From Ignavibacteriota bacterium (GTDB lineage Bacteria > Bacteroidota > Ignavibacteria > UBA10030 > UBA6906): a stretch of 50,199 bases of DNA. The notes beneath the pieces are model-generated. The model had not been told where the DNA came from. It worked only from the letters and a program-made list of their open reading frames with translations, and made no database searches. Positions 1 to 7,357 of this stretch are shown here, piece after piece (the stretch's first letter is position 1; every line of letters begins with the position of its first letter). The stretch spans positions 1 to 50,199 of the forward strand of contig JACRFA010000056.1 of NCBI GenBank assembly GCA_016218065.1, in the 5' to 3' direction. The position numbers and the translations under genes were made by a program.

Positions 1-201
1 ACTAACGGCGATGCGGTCGTTGACAAGCTATTGGGTGGATTTGTTGGGATGGAATATTTCTTTCACCGCCGATTCAGCGTTGGCGGCGAATTGCAGGTGA
101 ATGTCATTTGGTCGGATCAGTCATCGAATCGATTCGGAAATCCCGGAAAGGTGAACATCAACACTGGCTCCGCACTCTTTGCGACGTTCTATTTCAACTG
201 A
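1..201 (+). CDS. C-terminal end of an outer-membrane beta-barrel protein (partial)
   Basis: Frame 1 is open from the window edge to TGA at 199-201 (66 residues). The visible part alternates polar and hydrophobic residues as amphipathic strands do (GMEYFFHRRFSVGGELQVN, then ALFATFYFN) and ends in aromatic-rich FYFN, close to the terminal aromatic signal of BamA-dependent barrels. I infer the last strands of a small outer-membrane barrel of the OmpA/Omp_b-brl kind. The N-terminus lies outside the window and no family can be named. Confidence 0.6.
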   Translation, partial: TNGDAVVDKLLGGFVGMEYFFHRRFSVGGELQVNVIWSDQSSNRFGNPGKVNINTGSALFATFYFN

Positions 202-663
202 AGGTACAAAACTCGACGTAGCCCATCACCCGCCTTCTAATCCTATGCTTCGGGTTGTTGACAACAAACAGCGCTGATCTTGCGGCATGCATTGATGTTG
301 GCAAGAAAGATAGCTCGATTCGTCGTTCTGTTTGGCGTGCTCACCCCCAGACTCAGCGCGGCGCAGGCAGAATTTGTTACCGTAATCTTCAGTGGCTCTC
401 TCGGTGGTCATGCTCAAAGGTGGTATCGACATTCGATTGCGATTGAGCGCTTATCCAGTTGGACTTATGCGGAAGTTTGTAAAATCAAAAGCGAATGCCA
501 ACGGAGGCTTGGGATTCTTTTTCGGGTTCGACGGCTTTTGATGTGTCGGGGGCGAGCACGCCGTGTCCCTATTTTTTCACTCGCCGGCCTAACACATCGC
601 GCATCGGTTGGCTTTTGTCAATCTCATTGGCTATACTTTGCCGGGAGTATTTGAGGATAAGCC
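202..663. other. Non-coding stretch with a possible degraded secreted-protein ORF
   Basis: No convincing gene. A plus-strand ORF at 280-654 begins with a signal-peptide-like stretch (basic residues, then RFVVLFGVLTPRLSAAQA) but soon turns into Arg/Cys-rich sequence without family character, so it is either a decayed exported protein or chance. The last 60 bases hold a promoter-like site for the antitoxin gene at 664. Confidence 0.3.
608..640 (+). promoter_or_regulatory. Putative promoter upstream of the orphan antitoxin
   Basis: TTGGCT (608-613), an 18-base spacer and TATACT (632-637), followed by TTTG. The core TTGGCTATACTTTGCCG recurs almost unchanged upstream of rfaE1 (21274-21290) and in variant form upstream of the TRAP gene dctP (36400-36414). 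That recurrence supports a lineage promoter signal related to the Bacteroidota -7 element TAnnTTTG. It lies 24 bases before the ATG at 664. Confidence 0.4.
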
Positions 664-903
664 ATGAACGCAATCGAATTCACAACAACGCCACAGGCCG
701 GTGTTATCACTATCCCGCAGGAATATCGGGACGAGATTGAAGGAGAAGTACGAGTGATCGTTCTGAAGGAGAACGATAAGAAAACTGGCGTAGAGTTACG
801 CAAAGAGTTGGAGGCGGTCTTCGAGAAATACAAAGGTGTCACTCCCTTTCAAGGTATCGATCCTGTAGAATGGCAACGAGAACAACGCCGTGAATGGCAT
901 TAG
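664..903 (+). CDS. Orphan type II antitoxin-like small protein
   Basis: This 79-residue acidic protein has an N-terminal strand-rich segment (TTTPQAGVITIPQEYRDEI) followed by a charged helical half ending in WQREQRREWH. That is the layout of small antitoxins that precede PIN toxins: DNA-binding N-terminus and toxin-binding C-terminus. AGGATAAG just before the ATG serves as ribosome binding site. Such genes normally overlap a PIN toxin. Here a GTG at 890 opens a frame reading (V/M)NGIREL, like a PIN toxin start, but a palindromic repeat follows at once. The protein is therefore probably an antitoxin left without its toxin. Family assignment is from character, not a firm match. Confidence 0.6.
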   Translation: MNAIEFTTTPQAGVITIPQEYRDEIEGEVRVIVLKENDKKTGVELRKELEAVFEKYKGVTPFQGIDPVEWQREQRREWH

Positions 904-912
904 AGAACTGAG
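890..912 (+). pseudogene. Possible toxin start cut off by a palindromic element
   Basis: GTG at 890-892 overlaps the antitoxin end and encodes (M)NGIREL, like the first residues of VapC/PIN toxins. From 912 on the frame runs into an 83-base inverted-repeat element and shows no PIN residues. I read it as the relic of a toxin whose body was lost or displaced. The evidence is only seven codons plus context. Confidence 0.3.
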
Positions 913-994
913 GTGTCATTCCGAACGACTACCGATTGCATTTCTCCGAGGGATCTGGATTCTTCACTTCGCTCCGCTCGTTCAGAATGACACC
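912..994. repeat. Small palindromic intergenic element
   Basis: The left end GGTGTCATTCCGAACG (912-927) pairs with the right end CGTTCAGAATGACACC (979-994), 15 of 16 positions complementary. The 83-base unit can fold into one long imperfect hairpin and encodes nothing. It resembles widespread mobile intergenic palindromes whose ends read GTCATTC...GAATGAC. A longer relative with the same end motif lies at 32857-33036. Confidence 0.65.
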
Positions 995-1280
995 GAGAAG
1001 CACACGTCATTTTTCCCAAATATCCACGCCATAATCCATAGCCTACTCCCTCTTCGGAAACGTAATCCCGATTTGCAAGCCCATTCTCATCCGATCGAGA
1101 ATACTGATCCGGGGAGTAATCGTATCGCATGATGAATTCAAAGATCGCCAATGAAAAACTCAACTACTCGTTCTCTTGGTTGCCTCGCTGTTCGCCAGCA
1201 ACACCATCTTTACTCAAATGTCCTCTTACTGTCCGCACGAACCGAAGAAATCGAGATGCTGTCTCTCCCTCAAAAGAAAA
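995..1280. other. Intergenic stretch with a signal-peptide-like relic
   Basis: No intact gene. From an ATG at 1151, a single-base frame change gives MK followed by TQLLVLLVASLFASNTIFTQ, a good signal-peptide core, then unrecognisable sequence up to the end of the converging anti-sigma gene. It may be the 5' relic of a lost exported protein. No promoter or terminator is obvious. Confidence 0.25.
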
Positions 1281-2117
1281 CTAAATTCGCGGCGTGCCCA
1301 TCATGTACATGTCGCCGGTTGGCTGCGGCACTCCCCCCTTCGGCTCGAGTGTGACGGCAAATGCATTGATAGCTTTTGGATCGGTGACAGCGAGGTTTTC
1401 GATCTTGAAGAAGTTTGCTTCTCCGTTGCGCACAGAGAAGACCCCGGCGCTGATCGGCTTCTTGTCCTTGATGACCCACAGCTGATAGTCCTTGTCCGAC
1501 GGAACCGCAGGCAGATTTGATACCTGCAGAATTGCCGTCCCGCGCTCCGGATCCCAAATAATCTTCCCGTACGCGATCGCGTGCGCTTCCAATCCTCTCA
1601 TCATCGACATCTGAAGATCTCTTGCAGCAAGGACTTTCAACTGTTCGTCTTTGCGCGTAAGTTCATCGCGTAACTCCACGAGACGCGTATTCAACAACTG
1701 CGTCTCCTCTCGCGCGGCAAGCAACTCTTCATTCTGTTTATTGATGGTATTCATCAGATTCACGACGAACAAAGAGAAGATCACAACCATGGCAAGCGCG
1801 ATTCCAATACCCCAGGGCATCCAGTTGCGAGAAGGAGCGATACTTGAGGTGAGCGTCGCCGTGCGTTGTTGGGCCGACGTGCGCGCACGCGATGAAAGTG
1901 AGATCTTCTGCATTAATTCCTGCTTGACTGCAGGCGACGGAGATTTTCGCTCAAGCGCAAGTGGAAGCAACGCGGCAGTTCCCGTCAGCTCGCCGAATGT
2001 CTCCAACTCCTGAGGCGAAGCAGTTTTCAAATACGATTCGAAATTATGCAGCTCGTCGCCTTCGAGTCCGCCGAGGGCATATTCAGCGCTGAGTTGTATG
2101 AAGTTTTCTTTTTCCAC
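1281..2117 (-). CDS. RskA-type anti-sigma factor
   Basis: A 278-residue single-span membrane protein that would hold the upstream-encoded ECF sigma factor at the membrane. Residues 1-90 form the cytoplasmic sigma-binding part (LSAEYALGGLEGDELHNFES is the anti-sigma-K start). One membrane helix lies near 100-125 (GIGIALAMVVIFSLFVV), a coiled coil spans about 127-165, and the C-terminal extracytoplasmic anti-sigma-K domain contains LPAVPSDKDYQLWVI and ends GDMYMMGTPRI. No zinc-binding HxxxCxxC is seen, as usual for the RskA branch. The start is GTG, sharing one base with the sigma stop (TAGTG), which implies translational coupling. Confidence 0.9.
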   Translation of the reverse strand: MEKENFIQLSAEYALGGLEGDELHNFESYLKTASPQELETFGELTGTAALLPLALERKSPSPAVKQELMQKISLSSRARTSAQQRTATLTSSIAPSRNWMPWGIGIALAMVVIFSLFVVNLMNTINKQNEELLAAREETQLLNTRLVELRDELTRKDEQLKVLAARDLQMSMMRGLEAHAIAYGKIIWDPERGTAILQVSNLPAVPSDKDYQLWVIKDKKPISAGVFSVRNGEANFFKIENLAVTDPKAINAFAVTLEPKGGVPQPTGDMYMMGTPRI

Positions 2118-2728
2118 TATGCTTCGATATGCCTCTGCAAAGAGTCCCGAAGTTTCATCAGCCCCTGTCGCATGCGGGTCTTGATCGTGCCGAGCGGTGC
2201 ATTGAGCCGCTCCGCAATCTGTTCTTGTGTGTACCCCTCAAAGTAGCTCAACTCAATTACCGTCCGTTGTTCCGCGCTGAGCTGGGCAAGTCCCTCGCGC
2301 ATCAACGCTTCGTATTCATTGCTGATTGCCGCGTGTAACGGATTCGCCATGTACGCTGCATCCGGTACGCTAATGATCGCGCTGTCATCATCCAAACTTT
2401 GTCCCCTGTTCACCAGATCCTTCGACCGTAGCCGATCGATCGCTTTCCTCCGCGCAATCGTCACGATCCATGTGTACACGCTGCCTTTGTCGGCGGCAAA
2501 CATGGATGCTTTGTTCCAGACCTGAAGAAAAATCTCCTGCACCAAATCTTCCGCTTCATCGGTCGCCTTCACGACTTTCAACACGAACGTATAGACGAGC
2601 GAAGAGTATCGGTCGTACAATTCGCTGAGCGCCCCCTCGTCGCGATCCTTAACACGCAGCAGAAGCTTCAAGTCTTCTTCATTGCGCGCCGCCTGATTTA
2701 CGATAGCTGCGAGAAGAATGAATGTCAT
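2117..2728 (-). CDS. ECF RNA polymerase sigma factor (SigK-like)
   Basis: A 203-residue extracytoplasmic-function sigma factor with regions 2 and 4 only. Region 2 includes LYDRYSSLVYTFVLKVV and DEAEDLVQEIFLQVW, then the -10-reading GSVYTWIVTIARRKAIDRLR. Region 4 has the helix-turn-helix YFEGYTQEQIAERL followed by PLGTIKTRMRQGL. It is followed by its membrane anti-sigma factor with a one-base overlap, so the pair forms one signalling unit. The regulon is unknown; sigma-K-type pairs often respond to redox or envelope stress, and autoregulation is likely. The true start may be internal, since the first ~15 residues are not conserved in the family. Confidence 0.92.
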   Translation of the reverse strand: MTFILLAAIVNQAARNEEDLKLLLRVKDRDEGALSELYDRYSSLVYTFVLKVVKATDEAEDLVQEIFLQVWNKASMFAADKGSVYTWIVTIARRKAIDRLRSKDLVNRGQSLDDDSAIISVPDAAYMANPLHAAISNEYEALMREGLAQLSAEQRTVIELSYFEGYTQEQIAERLNAPLGTIKTRMRQGLMKLRDSLQRHIEA

Positions 2729-2796
2729 CGTTCAATTAGAATACGAAGCCAGAGGGCACTTGGATTAAGCGAATCGTCAAAGCCCCCAACTTGGGG

Positions 2797-3054
2797 TTAT
2801 TTGCTTATCAGCCTATCATAATCGGCATGTGAGCCAATCCAGAGCCACAAGAGTCCGCCAGTCGCATCGACAGCAATAGCGCGATAATGTTGTCCAACTC
2901 TTGCAGACCAAAATCGACCGACTTTCTTGAGATGCAGCGACGGGTGCTGCGGATCGGACTTGAGAAGCGCGAAAGACTTGTCTGCCAGTCTTCGAACCTG
3001 TAAAGGGAGGCGGAAATAGGATCGCCAAAAGTCTGTGTCAGCGTAATGGTTCAC
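2797..3054 (-). CDS. RelE/ParE-superfamily toxin
   Basis: An 85-residue protein with the compact RelE/ParE fold signature: N-terminal helices (FWRSYFRLPLQVRRLADKSF), a central LHLKKVGRFWSARVGQHYRAIA strand region and a C-terminal strand carrying WLWIGSHADYDRLI. Members act as ribosome-dependent mRNA endonucleases or gyrase inhibitors; HYRAI...GSHADYD resembles the mRNA-interferase branch. It starts with GTG overlapping the antitoxin stop by four bases (GTGA), the classic antitoxin-first arrangement. Target not determinable here. Confidence 0.82.
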   Translation of the reverse strand: MNHYADTDFWRSYFRLPLQVRRLADKSFALLKSDPQHPSLHLKKVGRFWSARVGQHYRAIAVDATGGLLWLWIGSHADYDRLISK

Positions 3055-3251
3055 AATGGCGTGGAATGACCGCCAGCGTGGCGACGTAACGCCTCGTCTG
3101 CAAGTCGGTCGAGTTTTCCGGCGTTCACATCAGCTTCGAACTGCTCGTCCCATGTTTTCCAATCGCGCTCGACAAGCCAATCGCGCAACTCAGCAAATTC
3201 CCGTTCAGACAAATTAGAAATTTCAGCTTGCAGCTCTTTGACTCTCGACAT
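3051..3251 (-). CDS. Antitoxin of the RelE/ParE-like pair
   Basis: A small acidic helical protein that precedes and overlaps the toxin gene. It reads SRVKELQAEISNLSEREFAE, then a Trp- and Asp-rich part (WLVERDWKTWDEQFEADV) and a basic tail. Two ATGs compete, at 3255-3257 and 3249-3251. I chose the second because AAGGA lies six bases upstream of it and directly abuts the first. The gene would both neutralise the toxin and repress the pair. It begins 59 bases after the end of the ATP-grasp-like gene, so it may also be read through from that operon. Confidence 0.75.
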   Translation of the reverse strand: MSRVKELQAEISNLSEREFAELRDWLVERDWKTWDEQFEADVNAGKLDRLADEALRRHAGGHSTPL

Positions 3252-3309
3252 GATCATTCCTTAGTTGAGATTCTGGATGAATATACCTTCGGCTGTACTC
3301 AAATTCAAA

Positions 3310-4518
3310 TCATGCTTTTGCACGCAGAGGAACATACAATCCCGACGAACTTCCTACCCATGCCATGTTCTTGTTGTGGTCCACGCCCATCATTTTGCCG
3401 CGACCCATGCGGACAAGATTTGCGACGGGCGTCAGCGATCCGCCTTCAGGCCAAATGAACATTACGCGGACTTCCGCCTTCGTTCCGCCGTGGGGCGTTT
3501 GGACGAACGCGCCGTACTCAACTTTTTCCTGCAGAATGTAGCCGCGCTTCATGTGGTCGGGCACAGCTTGCAGTTCCTCGCGCGTGGGTCCGACAATGAC
3601 GCCGCTGCCTGCGAACGAGAAGAGCGGCTTCATTACCCAATTCTGTAGATCGTCCGGAAGCGTCTTCAGTTCGTTGAGGAAGATTGTTTTCGGGACAGTC
3701 GGATGATGAATGAACGGAAGCGAAAATTTGCTGATGCGAAAGAACCAGTTCGGGTGTCCAGCCCATTCCACTTCAAGCTCATCACAGAAGCTGAACGGAA
3801 GCTGCGCGTCGATCTTCGAAAGCTCGTCGGCGATTGCACGATTGTAGATGCGATGAATCGGAACGAGGCGACCGTCGCGACGATAGAGCAGCTTGCTTCC
3901 TTCCTTCACCACGTCGCGGATATTGACTGTTTGCGTTCCGCAGATTCTATCCGTGAGAATGAAATCGCAGCGCGTCTTCTGACGGTCGGGATCGATTTCC
4001 ATCAGCACAACATTTTCCGGATCATGCGTGCCGAGAACAGCCGTCCTGAACAAAGTATAGTATTGCTCGAGGTCCATGTCGTTGAGCAAACATGTTGCTT
4101 CGTGAGGCAAGCCGAAAGTCTCTTTGAACAACATGGACTGCACGGGCTGGAACGCGAACAGAGTCGGGAAGCCCTGCAACTCAATCAACCGCGGAGCAAA
4201 TCCGCCATCGGGAAGCTGCACGATACCGAAATCCACCGCGATAAACATCGGATGCTCGAGCTCGTGCGGCACATTGAAGTCGTGCGGTATCGTTCGTCCG
4301 GCGGCGGCATGGTATTCGGGATTGTTCACAAGCTGCAAAACGATTTCCGATCCCGACTCCACCATCGCTTGCATCAGCTCACTCGGAATGAAGACGGGCG
4401 TTTCGGAAATTCGGAATTCGATATGTGCGCCACATACCGCGTCGAGGCGTTTGAGGAAGCTGCGGTACTTCGCTTCGGTAAAGTTCGTGTTGTAGTATTC
4501 ACGCAGGTGAGGGATCAT
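3310..4518 (-). CDS. ATP-grasp-like ligase, probably circularly permuted
   Basis: A 402-residue cytosolic protein without signal peptide. NWVMKPLFSFAGSGVIVGP (about 293-310; K297 and the GSG turn) looks like an ATP-grasp nucleotide loop, and YILQEKVEY (E331) like its hinge. A possible metal-binding LIELQGFP (about 111-118) and RRDGRLVPIHRIYNR (about 213-227) come before this loop, an order seen in circularly permuted ATP-grasps such as glutathionylspermidine-synthase relatives. It would join a carboxylate to an amine using ATP; the substrate is unknown. It follows vapC by 10 bases and the cluster of two other ligases and an M29 peptidase, so it probably belongs to the same pathway. Family call is moderately sure. 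Confidence 0.6.
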   Translation of the reverse strand: MIPHLREYYNTNFTEAKYRSFLKRLDAVCGAHIEFRISETPVFIPSELMQAMVESGSEIVLQLVNNPEYHAAAGRTIPHDFNVPHELEHPMFIAVDFGIVQLPDGGFAPRLIELQGFPTLFAFQPVQSMLFKETFGLPHEATCLLNDMDLEQYYTLFRTAVLGTHDPENVVLMEIDPDRQKTRCDFILTDRICGTQTVNIRDVVKEGSKLLYRRDGRLVPIHRIYNRAIADELSKIDAQLPFSFCDELEVEWAGHPNWFFRISKFSLPFIHHPTVPKTIFLNELKTLPDDLQNWVMKPLFSFAGSGVIVGPTREELQAVPDHMKRGYILQEKVEYGAFVQTPHGGTKAEVRVMFIWPEGGSLTPVANLVRMGRGKMMGVDHNKNMAWVGSSSGLYVPLRAKA

Positions 4519-4528
4519 CGTTGTGTGC

Positions 4529-4966
4529 TTACCGTTGGGTGGCAGTTAGCTCGCCTATCAGAATCACTCTGATCTCCTCTATCGCCTTGAGCTTGCTATC
4601 GTTCGTGATGAAAGCGTCGCACTTCTCAGCAAGCGCCGCTCCAATCTGGAGGGCGTCTAAGCCTCGCAGAAACGAATAGCGTGCCCTGAGTTTCGATGCG
4701 TTCTTTGCGATCTCGACAGTAACATCGGAGGGAAGGATTTGATATTGAAGAAAAAACGAACTGAGGTCATTCAACAGTTGAAAATTGTTGTTGCGATATG
4801 GTTCGACGGAGAATTCCATGATTGAAACCACACTTGTACATAATTCGCCTCCCCCCGAGTCAATGTCTGCAAGAATAGCTGTGGTGATCGGCGAGAATGC
4901 CGGATGTTTCTCAAGGTGATAGATCAGGAAGACGGAATCGAGGAATGCCCGTTCACAATCTATCAT
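4529..4966 (-). CDS. VapC-type PIN-domain toxin
   Basis: A 145-residue PIN nuclease, normally cutting tRNA or rRNA when free of antitoxin. The acidic metal-binding residues are in place: D10 (AFLDSVFLIYHLEKHP), E51 (SIMEFSV), D104 (RGLDALQIGAAL) and D123 (AFITNDSKL). Its start lies inside the antitoxin gene (14-base overlap). Ten bases after its stop the ATP-grasp-like gene begins, and the antitoxin starts ten bases after the M29 peptidase stop, so this module sits seamlessly inside a ligase operon. Confidence 0.9.
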   Translation of the reverse strand: MIDCERAFLDSVFLIYHLEKHPAFSPITTAILADIDSGGGELCTSVVSIMEFSVEPYRNNNFQLLNDLSSFFLQYQILPSDVTVEIAKNASKLRARYSFLRGLDALQIGAALAEKCDAFITNDSKLKAIEEIRVILIGELTATQR

Positions 4967-5177
4967 CGCTGCGCATTCGGTTTATGTAGTCTTGAGCATC
5001 CTCTCCCCAGTAGTGGGGGGCGATGCCACAATATTTCATGGCGCGCACAAGAGCCTCTTCCCTCGATCTCCTTCTCTTCTTGAGCTGCATGTAGAGTTTA
5101 TCTTGTGCATCTACATCGAGCTTTTCTATTTCACCAAGCAGGCGATTGATCTCGCTTTGTGTTGCATTATCAGCCAT
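4953..5177 (-). CDS. Antitoxin partner of VapC
   Basis: A 74-residue charged protein: an N-terminal helix (TQSEINRLLGEIEKLDVDAQ), a basic stretch KKRRRSREEAL, then an acidic C-terminus (YWGEDAQDYINRMRSDDRL) of the kind that plugs a PIN active site. The 14-base overlap with vapC supports the assignment. No specific DNA-binding family is recognised. Confidence 0.72.
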   Translation of the reverse strand: MADNATQSEINRLLGEIEKLDVDAQDKLYMQLKKRRRSREEALVRAMKYCGIAPHYWGEDAQDYINRMRSDDRL

Positions 5178-5186
5178 GAGTTCACC

Positions 5187-6206
5187 CTAAATCAAAAACT
5201 CCCCTCGTTCCATGATCTTCTGTCCGTCAATCCAAATATCGAACTTTGTCCCGACAACATCAATGTGCGTGGATGACGACCAATCGGCGCCGGTGTGCTC
5301 GGAGTACGGATGGCCAAACGCAATGTGAACGCCGGGAATCTTTTCATCCTGCAGGATGTGCCCAATGACGTGCTTGAGTTGGATGTTTGTGCCGATGGCG
5401 AACTCACCGACGCGGTCGCTGTTCTTGTCGGTGTGGCAATACTCCCAGAACTCGCGCTCCAGTTCCTTGTTGTCGCACCGTGCGCTCACCATGCGGCTGT
5501 CTTTGATTTCAATCGAGACGGGCGTGTCGTTGAGGTCGCCGTACTTTGCGCAGAGATAGTCGCCAACAACGCCGTCGACGATGAACGTGCCGTTCAGTTT
5601 CGCCGGCGACGTGAAGATTTCTCCGCCGGGGAGATTGCCCCATTTGTCGGGCGAAATAATGCCGCTCGTCTTGAGCCACTTCAACTTCGGACTGAGGTCA
5701 GCGGTGATGTTTGTGCCGAAGGGGGACTTGCAGACGACCGTGCGTGCGATGCGCGCCAGGTTCCAGATGCGCGTACTGATTTCGTCCACCTTGGTGAAAT
5801 CGGCTCGCATCCCATCCGTCATGATCTGCCGGTTGATGTTGATCATGTGGCCGTGCCGGATGCGATGGTCGGTGACCACCCTCGTCATTTGCATGCGCGT
5901 GCGCAGCTCGCCCGTTTGTCCCCAGGCCGCGTACACGCTCACCTGGCTTGTGGCAAGATCATCAAGAATCGGCTGCGGCATGTCCGTGTGCGGGCGAGGG
6001 GCAAAATCTTCGAGAAGAAACTTGGTGCAGCGGGCGCCAACCTTGGCAACTTCGCTGCAGATCGCGTCTGCGATGTCGTGCGTTCGCTCGTCGGTGATGA
6101 CAGTGACTTTTTCATGCGGCTTGACGCGCAGACACACGTTGACGGCGTTGTACGCACCCTCAATCAAATCTTCATCAACCATCACATCGGTCGTCCCAAT
6201 GTTCAT
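5187..6206 (-). CDS. M29-family metallo-aminopeptidase
   Basis: A 339-residue protein of the AmpS/PepS/aminopeptidase T family, which removes N-terminal residues with a two-metal centre. The family's late metal ligands appear in order: RVGEFAIGTN (Glu), KIPGVHIAFGHPYSEHTG (His, Tyr) and SSSTHIDVV (His, Asp); the N-terminal Rossmann-like part has LRVKPHEKVTVITDERT. It is somewhat shorter than the usual ~400 residues. It overlaps the GCS2 gene by four bases (ATGA), so it is translationally coupled to a ligase. This suggests it trims or recycles the peptide-like product, or processes its substrate. Confidence 0.88.
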   Translation of the reverse strand: MNIGTTDVMVDEDLIEGAYNAVNVCLRVKPHEKVTVITDERTHDIADAICSEVAKVGARCTKFLLEDFAPRPHTDMPQPILDDLATSQVSVYAAWGQTGELRTRMQMTRVVTDHRIRHGHMININRQIMTDGMRADFTKVDEISTRIWNLARIARTVVCKSPFGTNITADLSPKLKWLKTSGIISPDKWGNLPGGEIFTSPAKLNGTFIVDGVVGDYLCAKYGDLNDTPVSIEIKDSRMVSARCDNKELEREFWEYCHTDKNSDRVGEFAIGTNIQLKHVIGHILQDEKIPGVHIAFGHPYSEHTGADWSSSTHIDVVGTKFDIWIDGQKIMERGEFLI

Positions 6207-7342
6207 TGCAGCGTCGAGGAGAGGATGGTTTGGGGAGTTTCAAGCCCGACCTTTGTCTCATCGATGATGTAATCGACGACTGCTTTGAAGTCGCCCGTCT
6301 GTTCCCAGACGCGTAGTTGGCGCTCGGCGCCCGTTCCCATCTCGAGCATCTTGTGGATGTGGTTGATCTCCTGCCGGCTGTCCAGCTCGTCAATGACATC
6401 ATCAACAAATTGCAGGAGTTCGTAAATGAGATCGCGTGCCGGAAGTTCCATCTGTCGCCCGAAGTCGATGAGCTTGCCATGAACGCCGTAACGGCTTGCG
6501 CGCCATTTGTTCTCCATAATCAGCAAGCGGCGGTAGAGACGAAATCCCATGTTTGAGGAGTAAAGATTGTAGAGCTTCACGATCACCGCCTGCATCAGCG
6601 CCGCGAGAGCTATTGTCTCGTCGGCGCGCATCGGGATGTCGCAGATGCGAAACTCCAGCGTGTCGAAGAACGGATGTGGGCGCATGTCCCACCAGATCTT
6701 CTTCGCGTTGTCGATGCACTTTGTCTTGATGAGAAGATTGACGAAGCTCTCGTACTCGCCGTAGCTCTGGAAATAGTCAGGGATGTTCGTGCGTGGAAAT
6801 TTGTCGAATACTTTGCACCGGTACGACATCAGTCCGGTGTTCCGTCCCATCCAGAATGGCGAGTTGACCGACAGGGCCAGAATGTGCGGCAAGAAATATC
6901 GTGCGGCGTTCATCAGATGAATCGTCGCTTCTTTGTCTTAGATACCGACGTGCACGTGAATACCGAAGATCAGAATTGCGCGAGCAACATGCTGCATTTC
7001 TTCAACCATCGTGTGATAGCGTTGATCGGGGAAGAATCCCTGGCGGTGCCAGTCGGCAAAAGGATGCGTTCCGGCTGCAGCGAGTCGCAAACCGTTATCG
7101 TGTGCCAGTTGCACCATGTTGCGCCGCAACTCGAAGACTTCTTCCTTCGCCTCCTTGATGTTCTTGCAGATGCCGGTCCCGACTTCAACAACCGATTGAT
7201 GCATTTCGGGCTTCACGCGTTCCTGTAGGCGAAGCTTCCCCTTCGCAATGATCTCCGCGTTGATATGCGATCGCAAATCCCGCGTCAGGGGATCGATCGT
7301 CATGAATTCTTCCTCGATGCCGAGTGTAAAACTGGGGCGCAT
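6203..7342 (-). pseudogene. GCS2-family carboxylate-amine ligase with an in-frame TAA
   Basis: The frame of 380 codons matches the YbdK/EgtA-like GCS2 family (usual length about 370-380). It starts LGIEEEFMTIDP and contains VVEVGTGICKN, AAAGTHPFADW, IFGIHVHVGI, NSPFWMGRNTGLMSYR and IPMRADETIALAALMQ. TAA at 6938-6940 interrupts it immediately after HVHVGI; in the family Glu-Asp follows, and DKEATIHLMNAAR continues in the same frame. One G-to-T change (GAA to TAA) explains it. The intact enzyme would join glutamate or another acid to an amine using ATP. It overlaps the M29 gene and follows the ATP-grasp gene by 15 bases. A sequencing error, true nonsense mutation or readthrough are all possible. 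Confidence 0.85.
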
Positions 7343-7357
7343 AGTCGTTCCTCCGCT

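Noticed and set aside
280-654. A 124-residue secreted protein gene
   Set aside because: The N-terminus is signal-peptide-like, but the remainder has Arg/Cys-rich, unpatterned sequence and no ribosome site; kept only as a possible relic in the spacer entry.
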